From CAG-826 sp964504595 (GTDB lineage Bacteria > Bacillota_I > Bacilli_A > RFN20 > CAG-826): 64,000 bases of DNA. The position numbers and the translations under genes are program-made. Under the pieces are notes generated by a model. That model ran no database searches, was not told the DNA's origin, and was given only the letters and a program-made list of their open reading frames with translations. Of the stretch, positions 43,248-52,470 are shown piece after piece. The stretch is from contig CAZDEE010000003.1 in NCBI GenBank assembly GCA_964504595.1, positions 41,518-105,517 on the forward strand. The letters are read 5' to 3'. The first letter of the stretch is position 1. Every line of letters starts with the position of its first letter.

Positions 43248-45855
43248 GAAAATTGTAAGTATTGAAGCATTCGAAGAAGTCGAACAACTAGTAGCTAATG
43301 CTCAAGTTGCCCTAGAAGAATTTTTAAATTTAGACCAAGAAAAAATTGACTACATTGTCGCAAAATGTTCAGTTGCCGGTCTTGATCATCATGGAACATT
43401 AGCCCAATTAGCAATTGAAGAAACAAAAAGAGGTGTTTTCGAAGATAAAGCCACTAAAAACCTCTTTGCATGTGAATATGTCGTTAACAATATGCGTCAT
43501 TTAAAAACTGTTGGCGTTATATCTGAAGACCCAGTAACCGGAATTACCGAAATTGCCGATCCAGTCGGTGTTGTTGCTGGTATTACTCCAGTTACCAATC
43601 CAACAAGTACAGTTATATTCAAGGCATTAATTTGTTTAAAAACCCGAAATCCTATTATTTTTGCCTTCCACCCATCTGCTCAAAAATGTTCAAGAGAAGC
43701 CGCTCGTATTATTTATGAAGCCGCTGTCCAAGCTGGTGCACCAAAGAACTGTATTCAATGGATTGAACATCCATCTATGGATGCCACAACCGCATTAATT
43801 AGCCATACTGGTGTTGCTACCATTTTAGCTACTGGTGGTAATGCAATGGTTAAAGCCGCTTATAGTTGTGGTAAACCAGCGATGGGTGTCGGAGCTGGTA
43901 ACGTTCCTGCATATATCAATAAATCCGCTGATGTCGAACAAGCTGTCAATGATATCGTATTATCAAAGGCTTTCGATAATGGTATGATTTGTGCTTCTGA
44001 ACAAGCTGTTATTATCGATAAAGAAGTTTACAAAGAAGCAAAAGAATTGTTTACTCGTTTCAAAGCTTACTTTGTTAATAAAGAAGAAAAAATCAAACTT
44101 TCTAAATATATGTTTGGTTATTCCACAAATGAAGAAAATGTCGAAGCTGCAAAATTAAATTCTGCTGTAGTTGGTAAATCAGCTCATTGGATTGCCCACG
44201 AAGCTGGATTTGAAGTTCCTGAAGATACATCAATTCTCTGTGTTGAATGTGACTTCGTTGGACCAAAAGAACCTATTACAAGAGAAAAACTTTCACCAGT
44301 ACTTGCAGTATTAAAATCAAACGATGCTGAAGAAGGATTCAAATTTGCTGAACAAATGGTTTGTTTTAATGGTTTAGGACATAGTGCTGCAATTCACTGT
44401 AAAGAACAATCAATGGCGGATGAATTCGGTGAAAGAGTTAAAGCTATGAGAATTATCTGGAACTCACCTTCAACTTTCGGTGGTATCGGAAATGTTTATA
44501 ACTCATTCTTACCATCATTAACATTAGGTTGTGGTAGTTATGGCCGTAACTCCATCGGTGGAAATGTCAGTGCAGTTAATTTATTAAATGTTAAGAAAGT
44601 AGGTAAAAGAAGAAATACTATGCAATGGTTTAAAGTCCCAAGTAAAATCTATTTCGAAAGAAATTCTATTCAATATTTACAAACCTGCCGTGATGTTAAC
44701 AAAGTCTTCATTGTAACCGACCGTTCAATGGTTGACTTCGGATTTGTCAATAAAATTACTGAACAATTAAATTTACGTCGTAATAAAGTTCAAGTTCAAT
44801 TATTCTGTGATGTCGAACCAGATCCAGATATTGAAACAGTAAAACGTGGTATTCGTTTAATGGAAGCCTTTGGACCAGATACCATTATCGCATTAGGTGG
44901 AGGTTCACCAATGGATGCCGCTAAAGGAATGTGGTTATTCTATGAACACCCAGAAGTTAATTTCGATGACCTCAAACAAAAATTCATGGATATTCGTAAA
45001 CGTGCATTTAAATATCCAGAATTAGGAAGAAAATCAAAACTCATCTGTATTCCAACCACATCTGGTACCGGAAGTGAAGTAACACCATTTGCTGTTATTT
45101 CTGATAAAGCTAACAATAAAAAGTATCCTCTTGCTGACTATTCATTAACTCCAACAGTCGCTATTGTCGATGCTGAATTTACAACAAACTTACCTCCTCG
45201 CCCAACTGCGATGACTGGTATGGACGTCTTAACTCACGCAATCGAAGCTTATGTATCTGTTTTAGCAAGTGACTATACTGATGGCTTAGCTTTACAAGCA
45301 ATCAAGATGGTATTTGAATATCTCCCAAGAGCAGTAAAAGATGGAAAACACGATTTAGAAGCTCGTGAAAAAATGCACAATGCCGCAACTATCGCTGGTA
45401 TGGCATTCGCAAATGCTTTCTTAGGTATGACTCACTCATTAGCTCATAAAGTTGGTGCTGAATTCCATGCTGTTCACGGATATGCTTGTGCAGTCTTATT
45501 ACCACACGTTATTCGTTACAACGGACAAACTCCAACCAAATTAGCGGTTTGGCCAAAATACAACCACTATTGTGCTGATAAAAAATACCAAGAAATCGCT
45601 AAACTCCTTGGTTTAAAAGCAAAAACTCCTGCTGAAGGTGTTGAATCATTAGCAAATGCAGTCACTGCTTTAATTAGAGATATCGGATTAGATCCAAACT
45701 TCGAAGCAATGGGTATTAGTGAAGAAGAATGGAATGCAAAAATTGATACCATGGCTGTCTTAGCATATGAAGATCAATGTTCACCAGCAAACCCACGTTT
45801 ACCACTTGTTGCAGATATGAAAGAAATTTTAAGAAAGGCATATAAAGGTAATTAA
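43240..45855 (+). CDS. adhE: Bifunctional acetaldehyde-CoA/alcohol dehydrogenase
   Basis: 871 residues. The N-terminal CoA-acylating aldehyde dehydrogenase (1-440) has its catalytic Cys251 in 'NGMICASEQ'. The C-terminal iron alcohol dehydrogenase (about 455-871) has 'GGGSPMDAAKGMW', 'PTTSGTGSEVTPF' and the iron ligands in 'GMDVLTHAIEAY' and 'THSLAHKVGAEFHAVHG'. It converts acetyl-CoA to ethanol using two NADH and forms spirosomes. Codon use here is richer in C-ending codons than in most neighbours, suggesting high expression. It is translationally coupled to rex. Confidence 0.97.
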   Translation: MSEKIVSIEAFEEVEQLVANAQVALEEFLNLDQEKIDYIVAKCSVAGLDHHGTLAQLAIEETKRGVFEDKATKNLFACEYVVNNMRHLKTVGVISEDPVTGITEIADPVGVVAGITPVTNPTSTVIFKALICLKTRNPIIFAFHPSAQKCSREAARIIYEAAVQAGAPKNCIQWIEHPSMDATTALISHTGVATILATGGNAMVKAAYSCGKPAMGVGAGNVPAYINKSADVEQAVNDIVLSKAFDNGMICASEQAVIIDKEVYKEAKELFTRFKAYFVNKEEKIKLSKYMFGYSTNEENVEAAKLNSAVVGKSAHWIAHEAGFEVPEDTSILCVECDFVGPKEPITREKLSPVLAVLKSNDAEEGFKFAEQMVCFNGLGHSAAIHCKEQSMADEFGERVKAMRIIWNSPSTFGGIGNVYNSFLPSLTLGCGSYGRNSIGGNVSAVNLLNVKKVGKRRNTMQWFKVPSKIYFERNSIQYLQTCRDVNKVFIVTDRSMVDFGFVNKITEQLNLRRNKVQVQLFCDVEPDPDIETVKRGIRLMEAFGPDTIIALGGGSPMDAAKGMWLFYEHPEVNFDDLKQKFMDIRKRAFKYPELGRKSKLICIPTTSGTGSEVTPFAVISDKANNKKYPLADYSLTPTVAIVDAEFTTNLPPRPTAMTGMDVLTHAIEAYVSVLASDYTDGLALQAIKMVFEYLPRAVKDGKHDLEAREKMHNAATIAGMAFANAFLGMTHSLAHKVGAEFHAVHGYACAVLLPHVIRYNGQTPTKLAVWPKYNHYCADKKYQEIAKLLGLKAKTPAEGVESLANAVTALIRDIGLDPNFEAMGISEEEWNAKIDTMAVLAYEDQCSPANPRLPLVADMKEILRKAYKGN

Positions 45856-45857
45856 TA

Positions 45858-46103
45858 ATGACAATTTTAGTTTGTGTTGGCTCATCATGCCATTTAAAAG
45901 GTAGCTACGAAATCATTGAATTAATGAAAGCTGCAATTAGCAAAAACAATTTAGAAGACAAAATCACACTCAAAGCCACATTTTGCTTAGGCAAGTGTGG
46001 TGTAGCTGGTGTTTCAATCAAAGTTGATGATGAAATTATCACCGGAGTAACAACCGAAAACTTTGATAACATCTTCGCAAAACACGTTTTAGAAAAATTA
46101 TAA
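45858..46103 (+). CDS. Thioredoxin-like [2Fe-2S] ferredoxin (NuoE-like)
   Basis: 81 residues. 'CVGSSCHLKGSYEI' (Cys6, Cys11) and 'ATFCLGKCGVAGVSIKV' (Cys43, Cys47) give the four cluster ligands of the thioredoxin-like [2Fe-2S] fold, seen in NuoE, HydC and HndA. It lies 2 bp after adhE and 32 bp before the sensory hydrogenase. It likely carries electrons to or from one of the two hydrogenase proteins. It is too small to contain a flavin or NAD site, so it needs a partner. Confidence 0.88.
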   Translation: MTILVCVGSSCHLKGSYEIIELMKAAISKNNLEDKITLKATFCLGKCGVAGVSIKVDDEIITGVTTENFDNIFAKHVLEKL

Positions 46104-46135
46104 ATTAAACTAATTAACTTTAAGGAGGACAAATT

Positions 46136-47815
46136 ATGGAGCGTTGCTTAGAAAGTAAAAAAAGTAATTGCAAAAATTGTTATAAATGTATTCGTCATTG
46201 CCCAGTAAAATCTATTTCTTTTACTGACAATCAAGCGACAATCGTACACGATGATTGTATTTTATGTGGCAATTGCTACTTAGTTTGTCCTCAAAAAGTT
46301 AAAATAGTACGTAACGATATTGGAAAAGTTAAAAAGTTTATTTTAAATAATCAAAAAGTTATTGTCTCTTTAGCCCCAAGTTTTATTTCAAATTACGCAA
46401 ATGCAAGCATTGAATCAATGCGTACTGTATTAAAAAAATTAGGATTTTATGATGTCGAAGAAACTGCTGTTGGAGCGACAATTGTTAAAAATTCTTACAA
46501 TGAAATGCTCGATGATAAACATGATGTCGTTATTTCTTCATGTTGTCATTCAATCAATCTTTTAATTCAAAAATATTATCCAAAAGCATTAAAATATTTA
46601 GCGGATGTTCTTTCTCCAATGCTCGCACATGGAAAAGATATAAAAGAAAGATACGGAAAAGATTGTAAAGTAGTTTTTATTGGACCATGTATTGCTAAAA
46701 AAGATGAAGCTGATCATAACAAAGAATATATTGATGCCGTTTTATCTTTTAAAGAATTAGATGACTGGCTTGCAGATCAACAAATTGAAATACCTCAAGA
46801 TAACGAAATCAAAATTGAAAAATCAAAAGCAAGATTCTTCCCTATCTGTGGTGGTATTGTTAAAACAATGGATACAAGCAATTCCGATTATACTTTTGTT
46901 TCTATCGATGGAATTGATTCCGCAAAACATGCACTTGAAGATATTTTAAATGGTCGCATTCACAAATGCTTTATTGAAATGTCTGCATGTCATGGAAGTT
47001 GTGTTAATGGTCCATTAACAAGTATTCATTCTCGTAGTATTGTCAGCAGTTATTTATCGATTGAAAAAGCTGCAGGTGAAGGTGATTTTGATTCAATGTC
47101 AATTGAAACAAAAGATATCTATCGCAGATTCAATCCTTACAATTTAACTCATGCTTTGCCTTCAGAAGCAGAAATTGAAAGAACCTTAATATTAATGGGT
47201 AAAACCGATAAAGAATCTGAATTAAATTGCGGGTCTTGTGGATATAATTCTTGCCGTGAAAAAGCAATTGCTATTATTCAAGAAAAAGCAATACCTGAAA
47301 TGTGCTTACCATACTTAATGGAAAAAGCTCAATCTTTATCAGATAAAATCGTTGCCAACAATCCTAATGGATTAATGGTTTTAGATGAAAATCTTGATAT
47401 TCAATTAATCAACCACTCTATGTGTTGCTTAGTTGGTGTGTCATCCCCTGAATCAGTTATTAAAAAGAATATTACCACTATTCTAGATCCTTCAGATTAC
47501 GCAAAAGCTTTATCTGGAGAAGATAATATTTATTCTAAAAAACAATATTTAAGTGAGTACGATAAATATATCGAAAACACAATTATCTATGATAAGAAAT
47601 TCCATATATTAATTTGTACAATGAAAGATATAACTCAATCTGAAATTTCACATCAAAAACGTAGTGATATATTACAAAAGTCAATTGAAATTACAAATGA
47701 AGTTATATCAAAGAACATGCGTGCTGTTCAAGAAATCGCATCCTTATTAGGTGAATCAGCCGCAGAAACAAAAGTTGCTTTATTATCACTAAAGGAAACT
47801 TTAAAAGATGATTAG
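46136..47815 (+). CDS. Sensory [FeFe]-hydrogenase-like protein with PAS domain (HydS type)
   Basis: 559 residues. Two N-terminal 4Fe-4S sites (Cys12-22 and Cys41-51) are followed by an H-cluster domain with Cys136/137 in 'SSCCHS', Cys185 in 'GPCIAKKDEA', and Cys285/289 in 'MSACHGSC'. The proton-channel and second-sphere motifs differ from catalytic enzymes. Then come a small 4Fe-4S domain ('NCGSCGYNSCREKAI', 364-378, plus Cys390) and a PAS domain (about 405-500). This is the group C 'HydS' layout proposed to sense H2. It overlaps the PP2C phosphatase by 8 bp, so the two probably act together. Confidence 0.9.
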   Translation: MERCLESKKSNCKNCYKCIRHCPVKSISFTDNQATIVHDDCILCGNCYLVCPQKVKIVRNDIGKVKKFILNNQKVIVSLAPSFISNYANASIESMRTVLKKLGFYDVEETAVGATIVKNSYNEMLDDKHDVVISSCCHSINLLIQKYYPKALKYLADVLSPMLAHGKDIKERYGKDCKVVFIGPCIAKKDEADHNKEYIDAVLSFKELDDWLADQQIEIPQDNEIKIEKSKARFFPICGGIVKTMDTSNSDYTFVSIDGIDSAKHALEDILNGRIHKCFIEMSACHGSCVNGPLTSIHSRSIVSSYLSIEKAAGEGDFDSMSIETKDIYRRFNPYNLTHALPSEAEIERTLILMGKTDKESELNCGSCGYNSCREKAIAIIQEKAIPEMCLPYLMEKAQSLSDKIVANNPNGLMVLDENLDIQLINHSMCCLVGVSSPESVIKKNITTILDPSDYAKALSGEDNIYSKKQYLSEYDKYIENTIIYDKKFHILICTMKDITQSEISHQKRSDILQKSIEITNEVISKNMRAVQEIASLLGESAAETKVALLSLKETLKDD

Positions 47816-48986
47816 TAGATATGTTACAGAAGTGGGCTATTTATCGTTAAATCATGTCGGAGAACAACTATGTGGCGATAACATAGAAATTATTAGACCG
47901 GATGAAAATACTACGATATTAGTTTTAGCGGATGGATTAGGAAGCGGTGTTAAAGCTAATATATTATCCACTTTAACCGCAAAAATGTTATCCACAATGA
48001 TTGCAAAGAATGTTTCTTTACAAGAATGCGTTGAAACAATTGCCGAAACCTTACCTGTTTGTAAAGAAAGAGGCATTGCTTATTCAACCTTTTCTATTAT
48101 TAAAATTCAAGATAATAAGCACGTTGAAATCTTTAATTATGACAATCCTTTGCCTATTATGATTCATAATGGAAAAATCAAAGATTTGTATTATTCTAGA
48201 AGAATGATAAATGGTAAAAAAATATATCAAACCGATATCGAAGCAACTTTAAACGACACCTTTGTTTTAATGAGCGATGGTGTTTTACATGCCGGTATTG
48301 GTGAAACATTAAATTTCGGTTGGGACATTCCTCAAATAAAGTCTTTTCTTGAAGGTCTTTATCATCCCGCCTATTCTTCAATGTCTTTAGCTACAAGTTT
48401 AGTTGATTACTGTAATAATTTATATAACTCTCGCCCTGGCGATGACACTACCGCTGCTGTAATTCGCATTCGCGAAAGAGCACAAGTCAATCTTCTAATC
48501 GGACCAGCTTCAAACAAAGATGATGATCAACATATCTTATCCCTCTTCTTTGCTAAAGGTGGTAAGCATATTGTTTGTGGAGGAACCACCTCTCATATTA
48601 CATCTAAATTTTTAAATAAGCCTTTAGAATTAGCGCTTGATTATCTTGATAAAGAAATTCCACCTACTGCTAAGATTGAAGGTGTAGATTTAGTTACCGA
48701 GGGTGTTATTACAATTAATAAAGTCTTAGAAAATGCCCGTAACCTGCTTTATGGGAAAAATGAAAACTACTTCTCTTGGAGTTATAAACAAGATGGTGCT
48801 TCTTTAATTTCTGAAATGCTATTTGAAGAAGCTACTGATATTAATTTCTTTGTTGGATGCGCAGTCAATAGCGCACATCAAAGCGATGAATTGCATTTAA
48901 ACTTTTCTTTAAAAATGCAATTAATTGATGAATTAGCAAAATTATTAAAATTGATGGGTAAAAACATTAAAGTTAGTTATTTTTAA
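47808..48986 (+). CDS. SpoIIE/PP2C-type serine phosphatase
   Basis: 392 residues. The N-terminal PP2C domain (1-220) has metal ligands Asp in 'CGDNIEI', 'VLADGLGSGVKA' and 'MSDGVLHAG', and 'PGDDTTAAVIRI' near the end of the domain. The last 165 residues form a second domain with 'CGGTTSHI' that I do not recognise. It overlaps the sensory hydrogenase by 8 bp. Such phosphatases act on Ser/Thr-phosphorylated anti-sigma antagonists or enzymes. Here the partner would be H2/redox signalling. The pairing of HydS with PP2C is known from clostridia. Confidence 0.88.
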   Translation: MISRYVTEVGYLSLNHVGEQLCGDNIEIIRPDENTTILVLADGLGSGVKANILSTLTAKMLSTMIAKNVSLQECVETIAETLPVCKERGIAYSTFSIIKIQDNKHVEIFNYDNPLPIMIHNGKIKDLYYSRRMINGKKIYQTDIEATLNDTFVLMSDGVLHAGIGETLNFGWDIPQIKSFLEGLYHPAYSSMSLATSLVDYCNNLYNSRPGDDTTAAVIRIRERAQVNLLIGPASNKDDDQHILSLFFAKGGKHIVCGGTTSHITSKFLNKPLELALDYLDKEIPPTAKIEGVDLVTEGVITINKVLENARNLLYGKNENYFSWSYKQDGASLISEMLFEEATDINFFVGCAVNSAHQSDELHLNFSLKMQLIDELAKLLKLMGKNIKVSYF

Positions 48987-48998
48987 TGAGGTGATACT

Positions 48999-50441
48999 AT
49001 GTTAAAATTCGATACAAATGTCCAAGAATTAAAATATAAAGTTTTAAAAGAAGTTGCACGTTCAGCTTATAATGGAACTTTACTAGAAGATTACAATGAA
49101 ATACCAAAAAAAGTTATTGAAGGTCCTACCCCAACCACAAGATGTTGTATTTATAAAGAAAGAGCTATCGTTTTAGAAAGAATGAAGCTTGCAATGGGAG
49201 GAAACCCAGAAATCAATAATGTCGTTGAAGTTATTGATATCGCCTGTGATGAATGTCCATTAGGCGGATATGAAGTAACAAATAGATGCCGTGGATGTAT
49301 TGCTCACCGCTGCGAAAAAGCTTGTCACCGCAACGCGATTACTTTTGATCCTCGTACTCGTGCTGCAATTATTGATAAAACTCGTTGTGTAAACTGTGGC
49401 TTATGCGCAAAAGCTTGTCAATATAACGCTATTCAAAATTTCCAACGTCCTTGTGAACAAGCATGTAAAGTCAAAGCTATTTCTATGGGAGAAAATTTTG
49501 CCGCTCAAATTGATGATAATAAGTGTGTTCAATGTGGCGCTTGCGTTTATCAATGTCCATTTGGCGCTATTATGGATAAATCGAGCATCGTTGATGTTAT
49601 TAAAATGATTAAAGATAGTGATTTTTCTAAAAATTATCCTATATACGCTGTTGTTGCTCCATCAATTTCATCACAATTCAAATATGCTACTTTAGGTCAA
49701 ATCATCACCGCAATTAAAAAACTTGGTTTCCATAGCGTTGTTGAAGCGGCATTAGGCGCAGATATGGTTAGTTATTCTGAAGCTCGCGAATTAAGTGAAA
49801 AAGGATTTTTAACTTCTTCATGTTGTCCTACTTTCGTAGCCTATATTAAAAAATATTATCCAAAATTAATTGATAATATTTCTCATAATCTATCACCAAT
49901 GGCAACAATTGCCAAATATATTAAAGAAAACACACCAAATGCTAAAATTGTTTTTATTGGACCATGTGTTTCTAAAAAACAAGAAATTAAAGATGATAGA
50001 GTTAAAGATTATGTTGACTTCGTTTTAACATTTGAAGAATTACAAGCAATGATTGATAGTCGCAATATCGACGCCAGCAATCTAGAAGAAGATGTCTTAG
50101 ATAATGCTTCATATTATGGTCGTATATTCGCCAGAACTGGCGGATTATCTGATGCCGTTCGTCAAGCTATCAAAGAACAAAATATTGATTTCGAAGTTCA
50201 TCCATTAATTTGTGATGGCATTGATAACTGCCGTGCTGGTTTAATGAAGGCCCTAGGTCCAAACCGTGATTTCAATTTCATTGAAGGAATGGGATGTTCT
50301 AATGGATGTATTGGAGGTCCATGTTGCTTAACTCACGAATTACGTGATAAAAATGAAGTTGATAAATATGGTCGTGAAGCCATGGAAAAAACTATCGGAG
50401 TCGCAATCGGCGCCTTAGATACATCAAAAAAAGATAAATAG
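48999..50441 (+). CDS. Monomeric [FeFe] hydrogenase
   Basis: 480 residues. The N-terminus carries many Cys in ferredoxin-like clusters (Cys83-110, Cys130-140, Cys152-156 and Cys176-186). The H-cluster domain has 'SSCCPTF' (Cys275/276), 'GPCVSKKQE' (Cys323), and 'GMGCSNGCIGGPC' (Cys433, Cys437). The motifs are of the group B type rather than the canonical group A 'TSCCPGW / MPC..K..E'. It has no PAS domain, so it is the probable catalytic partner that evolves H2 from reduced ferredoxin. It lies 12 bp after the phosphatase, as last gene of the operon. HydEFG maturases are not in the window. Confidence 0.9.
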   Translation: MLKFDTNVQELKYKVLKEVARSAYNGTLLEDYNEIPKKVIEGPTPTTRCCIYKERAIVLERMKLAMGGNPEINNVVEVIDIACDECPLGGYEVTNRCRGCIAHRCEKACHRNAITFDPRTRAAIIDKTRCVNCGLCAKACQYNAIQNFQRPCEQACKVKAISMGENFAAQIDDNKCVQCGACVYQCPFGAIMDKSSIVDVIKMIKDSDFSKNYPIYAVVAPSISSQFKYATLGQIITAIKKLGFHSVVEAALGADMVSYSEARELSEKGFLTSSCCPTFVAYIKKYYPKLIDNISHNLSPMATIAKYIKENTPNAKIVFIGPCVSKKQEIKDDRVKDYVDFVLTFEELQAMIDSRNIDASNLEEDVLDNASYYGRIFARTGGLSDAVRQAIKEQNIDFEVHPLICDGIDNCRAGLMKALGPNRDFNFIEGMGCSNGCIGGPCCLTHELRDKNEVDKYGREAMEKTIGVAIGALDTSKKDK

Positions 50442-50447
50442 TTCACA

Positions 50448-50490
50448 CTACCGCTTTATAAGTGATTTTTCTCCTTATAGAGAGGTTTTA
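50448..50490 (+). terminator. Probable terminator of the hydrogenase operon
   Basis: An imperfect stem between 50448-50463 and about 50474-50487 is followed by TTTTATTTT. Pairing includes mismatches, so confidence is moderate. Confidence 0.45.
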
Positions 50491-50520
50491 TTTTAAACTA
50501 TTTAAGAACAATAATTAGAT

Positions 50521-50562
50521 AAAAAAGCTGTAGAAAATTATTTGAAACTCTACAGCTTTTTA
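50521..50562. terminator. Strong bidirectional terminator
   Basis: A 13-bp perfect stem (50522-50534 with 50549-50561) has A5 and T5 at its ends. It serves the convergent hydrogenase operon and the iron ADH gene. Confidence 0.9.
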
Positions 50563-50578
50563 TAAATTTAAATAAATT

Positions 50579-51754
50579 TTATTTTTCTATCATACTTTCT
50601 TTTAATATTTCAAGTATTTCCTCTTTATTTAAAGTCTTATATCCACCAGTAAATATTTTGATACCCTTTACAATATCTTCAAGCATTTCTTCCTTAACAC
50701 CTAATTCATTAATATTCATTACTAATCCGATTGCTTTCATCCAGTTTTCCATTTCAGAAAGTCCTTCTTTTGCAATTTGTTCATCTGTTTTATTATTAGT
50801 ATCGATATTCCAAACATTTTTAGCAAAACGAACAAACTTAGCAAGTCCATAAGAATAAATATGATGATAATACGCTAAAGAAACTGCAGATAAAGTCATT
50901 CCATGAGTCGCGTCAGTATAAGCTCCGATAGATTGACCAATTTGATGAACCATCCAATCTGTTGTTTTACCTTTTGATATTAAAGTATTTAATGCCCAAG
51001 TTGATGTCCACATTATATTACTTCTTGCTTCATAATCATGTGGATTTTTTACTGCGATCAAACTTGAATTAATAAGAGATTTCATAAGTCCTTCAGCGAT
51101 ATAATCTGATGTATTATCATCTTCATTTGAAAAATATTGTTCACAAATATGACTAAAGATATCAAATATACCAGCGACCATATGATACTTTGGTACCGTA
51201 TAAGTAAAAATTGGATTTAAAATAGCAAATTTAGGAAAAACATCTTCATTAAAAACATGTCCTACTTTTAATCCTTGCCCACGATTAGTTATAACCGCTC
51301 CACCATTCATTTCTGATCCGGTTCCAACCATAGTAAGAATTGAACCAACCGGAATTATTTTACAATTTGGCTCTTCAAAATCTAAATAATACTTTTGCCA
51401 TGGATCTTCGGTGCACCATGCTGAAGCCGACACAGCTTTTGCATAATCACAAACGCTTCCTCCTCCAACAGCAAGAATTAAATCAACATCATTATCTCGC
51501 GCGATTTTACATCCTTCATAAAGCTTTTCAACTGTTGGATTTGGCATTACTCCTCCATCTTCTATAATGGTCTTTCCATTTGATAAAAGAATAGAAATTA
51601 CCTTATCATAAATGCCATTCTTCTTAATTGAACCTCCTCCATAACATATCATTACTTTTTTTCCATATTTTTTTAATTCATCGGATAAATAATCTAAAGC
51701 ATTCTCTCCAAAATATAATATTGTTGGATTTGAGTATTTAAAATTTCCAATCAT
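50579..51754 (-). CDS. Iron-containing alcohol dehydrogenase (BdhA/YqhD-like)
   Basis: 391 residues. 'GGGSIKKNGIYD' (NADPH-type first loop), 'GGGSVCDYAKAVSASAW' and 'GTGSEMNGGAVITN' are typical of the NADPH-preferring butanol dehydrogenase/YqhD group. Iron ligands are in 'FDIFSHICEQYF' and 'HQIGQSIGAYTDATHG'. It reduces short to medium aldehydes. It is the last gene of a likely aldo/keto reductase, flavin reductase and ADH unit. A structured 148-bp leader separates it from the flavin reductase, and its main ribosome site is about 55 bases away from the ATG. Confidence 0.92.
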   Translation of the reverse strand: MIGNFKYSNPTILYFGENALDYLSDELKKYGKKVMICYGGGSIKKNGIYDKVISILLSNGKTIIEDGGVMPNPTVEKLYEGCKIARDNDVDLILAVGGGSVCDYAKAVSASAWCTEDPWQKYYLDFEEPNCKIIPVGSILTMVGTGSEMNGGAVITNRGQGLKVGHVFNEDVFPKFAILNPIFTYTVPKYHMVAGIFDIFSHICEQYFSNEDDNTSDYIAEGLMKSLINSSLIAVKNPHDYEARSNIMWTSTWALNTLISKGKTTDWMVHQIGQSIGAYTDATHGMTLSAVSLAYYHHIYSYGLAKFVRFAKNVWNIDTNNKTDEQIAKEGLSEMENWMKAIGLVMNINELGVKEEMLEDIVKGIKIFTGGYKTLNKEEILEILKESMIEK

Positions 51755-51761
51755 ATCTTTC

Positions 51762-51888
51762 GTATTATTCAGTTAAGCCTAGTTTGATGACTGAATAATC
51801 TTTCTTTCTCCTTTCTAGGCTATCATATTTATGCTGTGTACCTGTCTCATATTTTTGCCATTCGATGGCTTAGGAGATTTTCTCCTAA
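51762..51888 (-). promoter_or_regulatory. Structured leader of the iron ADH gene with pseudoknot around a ribosome site
   Basis: Reading the minus strand: hairpin 51870-51888 (8-bp stem), hairpin 51857-51869 (5-bp stem), then two interleaved stems. One pairs 51815-51821 with 51776-51782 (7 bp). The other pairs 51790-51799 with 51764-51773 (10 bp). The order 5'-a-b-a'-b' gives an H-type pseudoknot, or two mutually exclusive hairpins. The strong ribosome site (AAAGGAGAA, 51807-51815) lies in the first loop. I match no known riboswitch class. Confidence 0.5.
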
Positions 51889-51902
51889 AAAATTATTATA
51901 AT

Positions 51903-52457
51903 TTATTTTAATTTTAATCCGTCTTTAAAAGCATTTCCCACTCTTCCATCTACTTTATAATATCCATGTGTGGAAGGATCATAACTAATTGGAATAAATC
52001 TATCTAAAGATACATTTCCTTTTTGATCTAGAATTGATTCATCCGCATTAACATTAATTATTTGTGCTAAATATAATTCATCTTCTAAAACTTTTATTAA
52101 TCTACACTCTAAACAAAGAGATAACTCATTAATTATAGGTGCATTTACATATTTTGCTTTCGAAGTTGTAAATCCAGATTTTCTCATTTTATCAGGATCT
52201 TTATTTTGTGAGACCATACCTACATAATCACACGCTAGAACGCATTTTGCTTCACCAATAGAAATAGTAAATTCATTTGTTAACGCGATATTTTCAGTTG
52301 TTTTATGATTTCCTAAGCAAATAATAACCTTATCATAATCCGCGATCATACCCCAGGCAGCATTCATCGCATCAGCGGTTCCTTCTTTATCATAAGTGCC
52401 AATAATTAATACTGGCTGAGGATAAATAAACGTCTTTACTCCTAAATCTTTTCTCAT
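51903..52457 (-). CDS. Flavin reductase-family FMN protein, second copy
   Basis: 184 residues. It begins 'MRKDLGVKTFIYPQPVLIIGTYDKEG' (in two parts) and has 'NHKTTENIALTNEF', 'GNAFKDGLKLK' at the end. It is a clear paralogue of 36495-37052 with the same length. Only this copy sits with an aldo/keto reductase (13 bp) and the iron ADH. It probably binds FMN and acts as electron carrier or reductase. Confidence 0.88.
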   Translation of the reverse strand: MRKDLGVKTFIYPQPVLIIGTYDKEGTADAMNAAWGMIADYDKVIICLGNHKTTENIALTNEFTISIGEAKCVLACDYVGMVSQNKDPDKMRKSGFTTSKAKYVNAPIINELSLCLECRLIKVLEDELYLAQIINVNADESILDQKGNVSLDRFIPISYDPSTHGYYKVDGRVGNAFKDGLKLK

Positions 52458-52470
52458 ATAATGACCTCCT

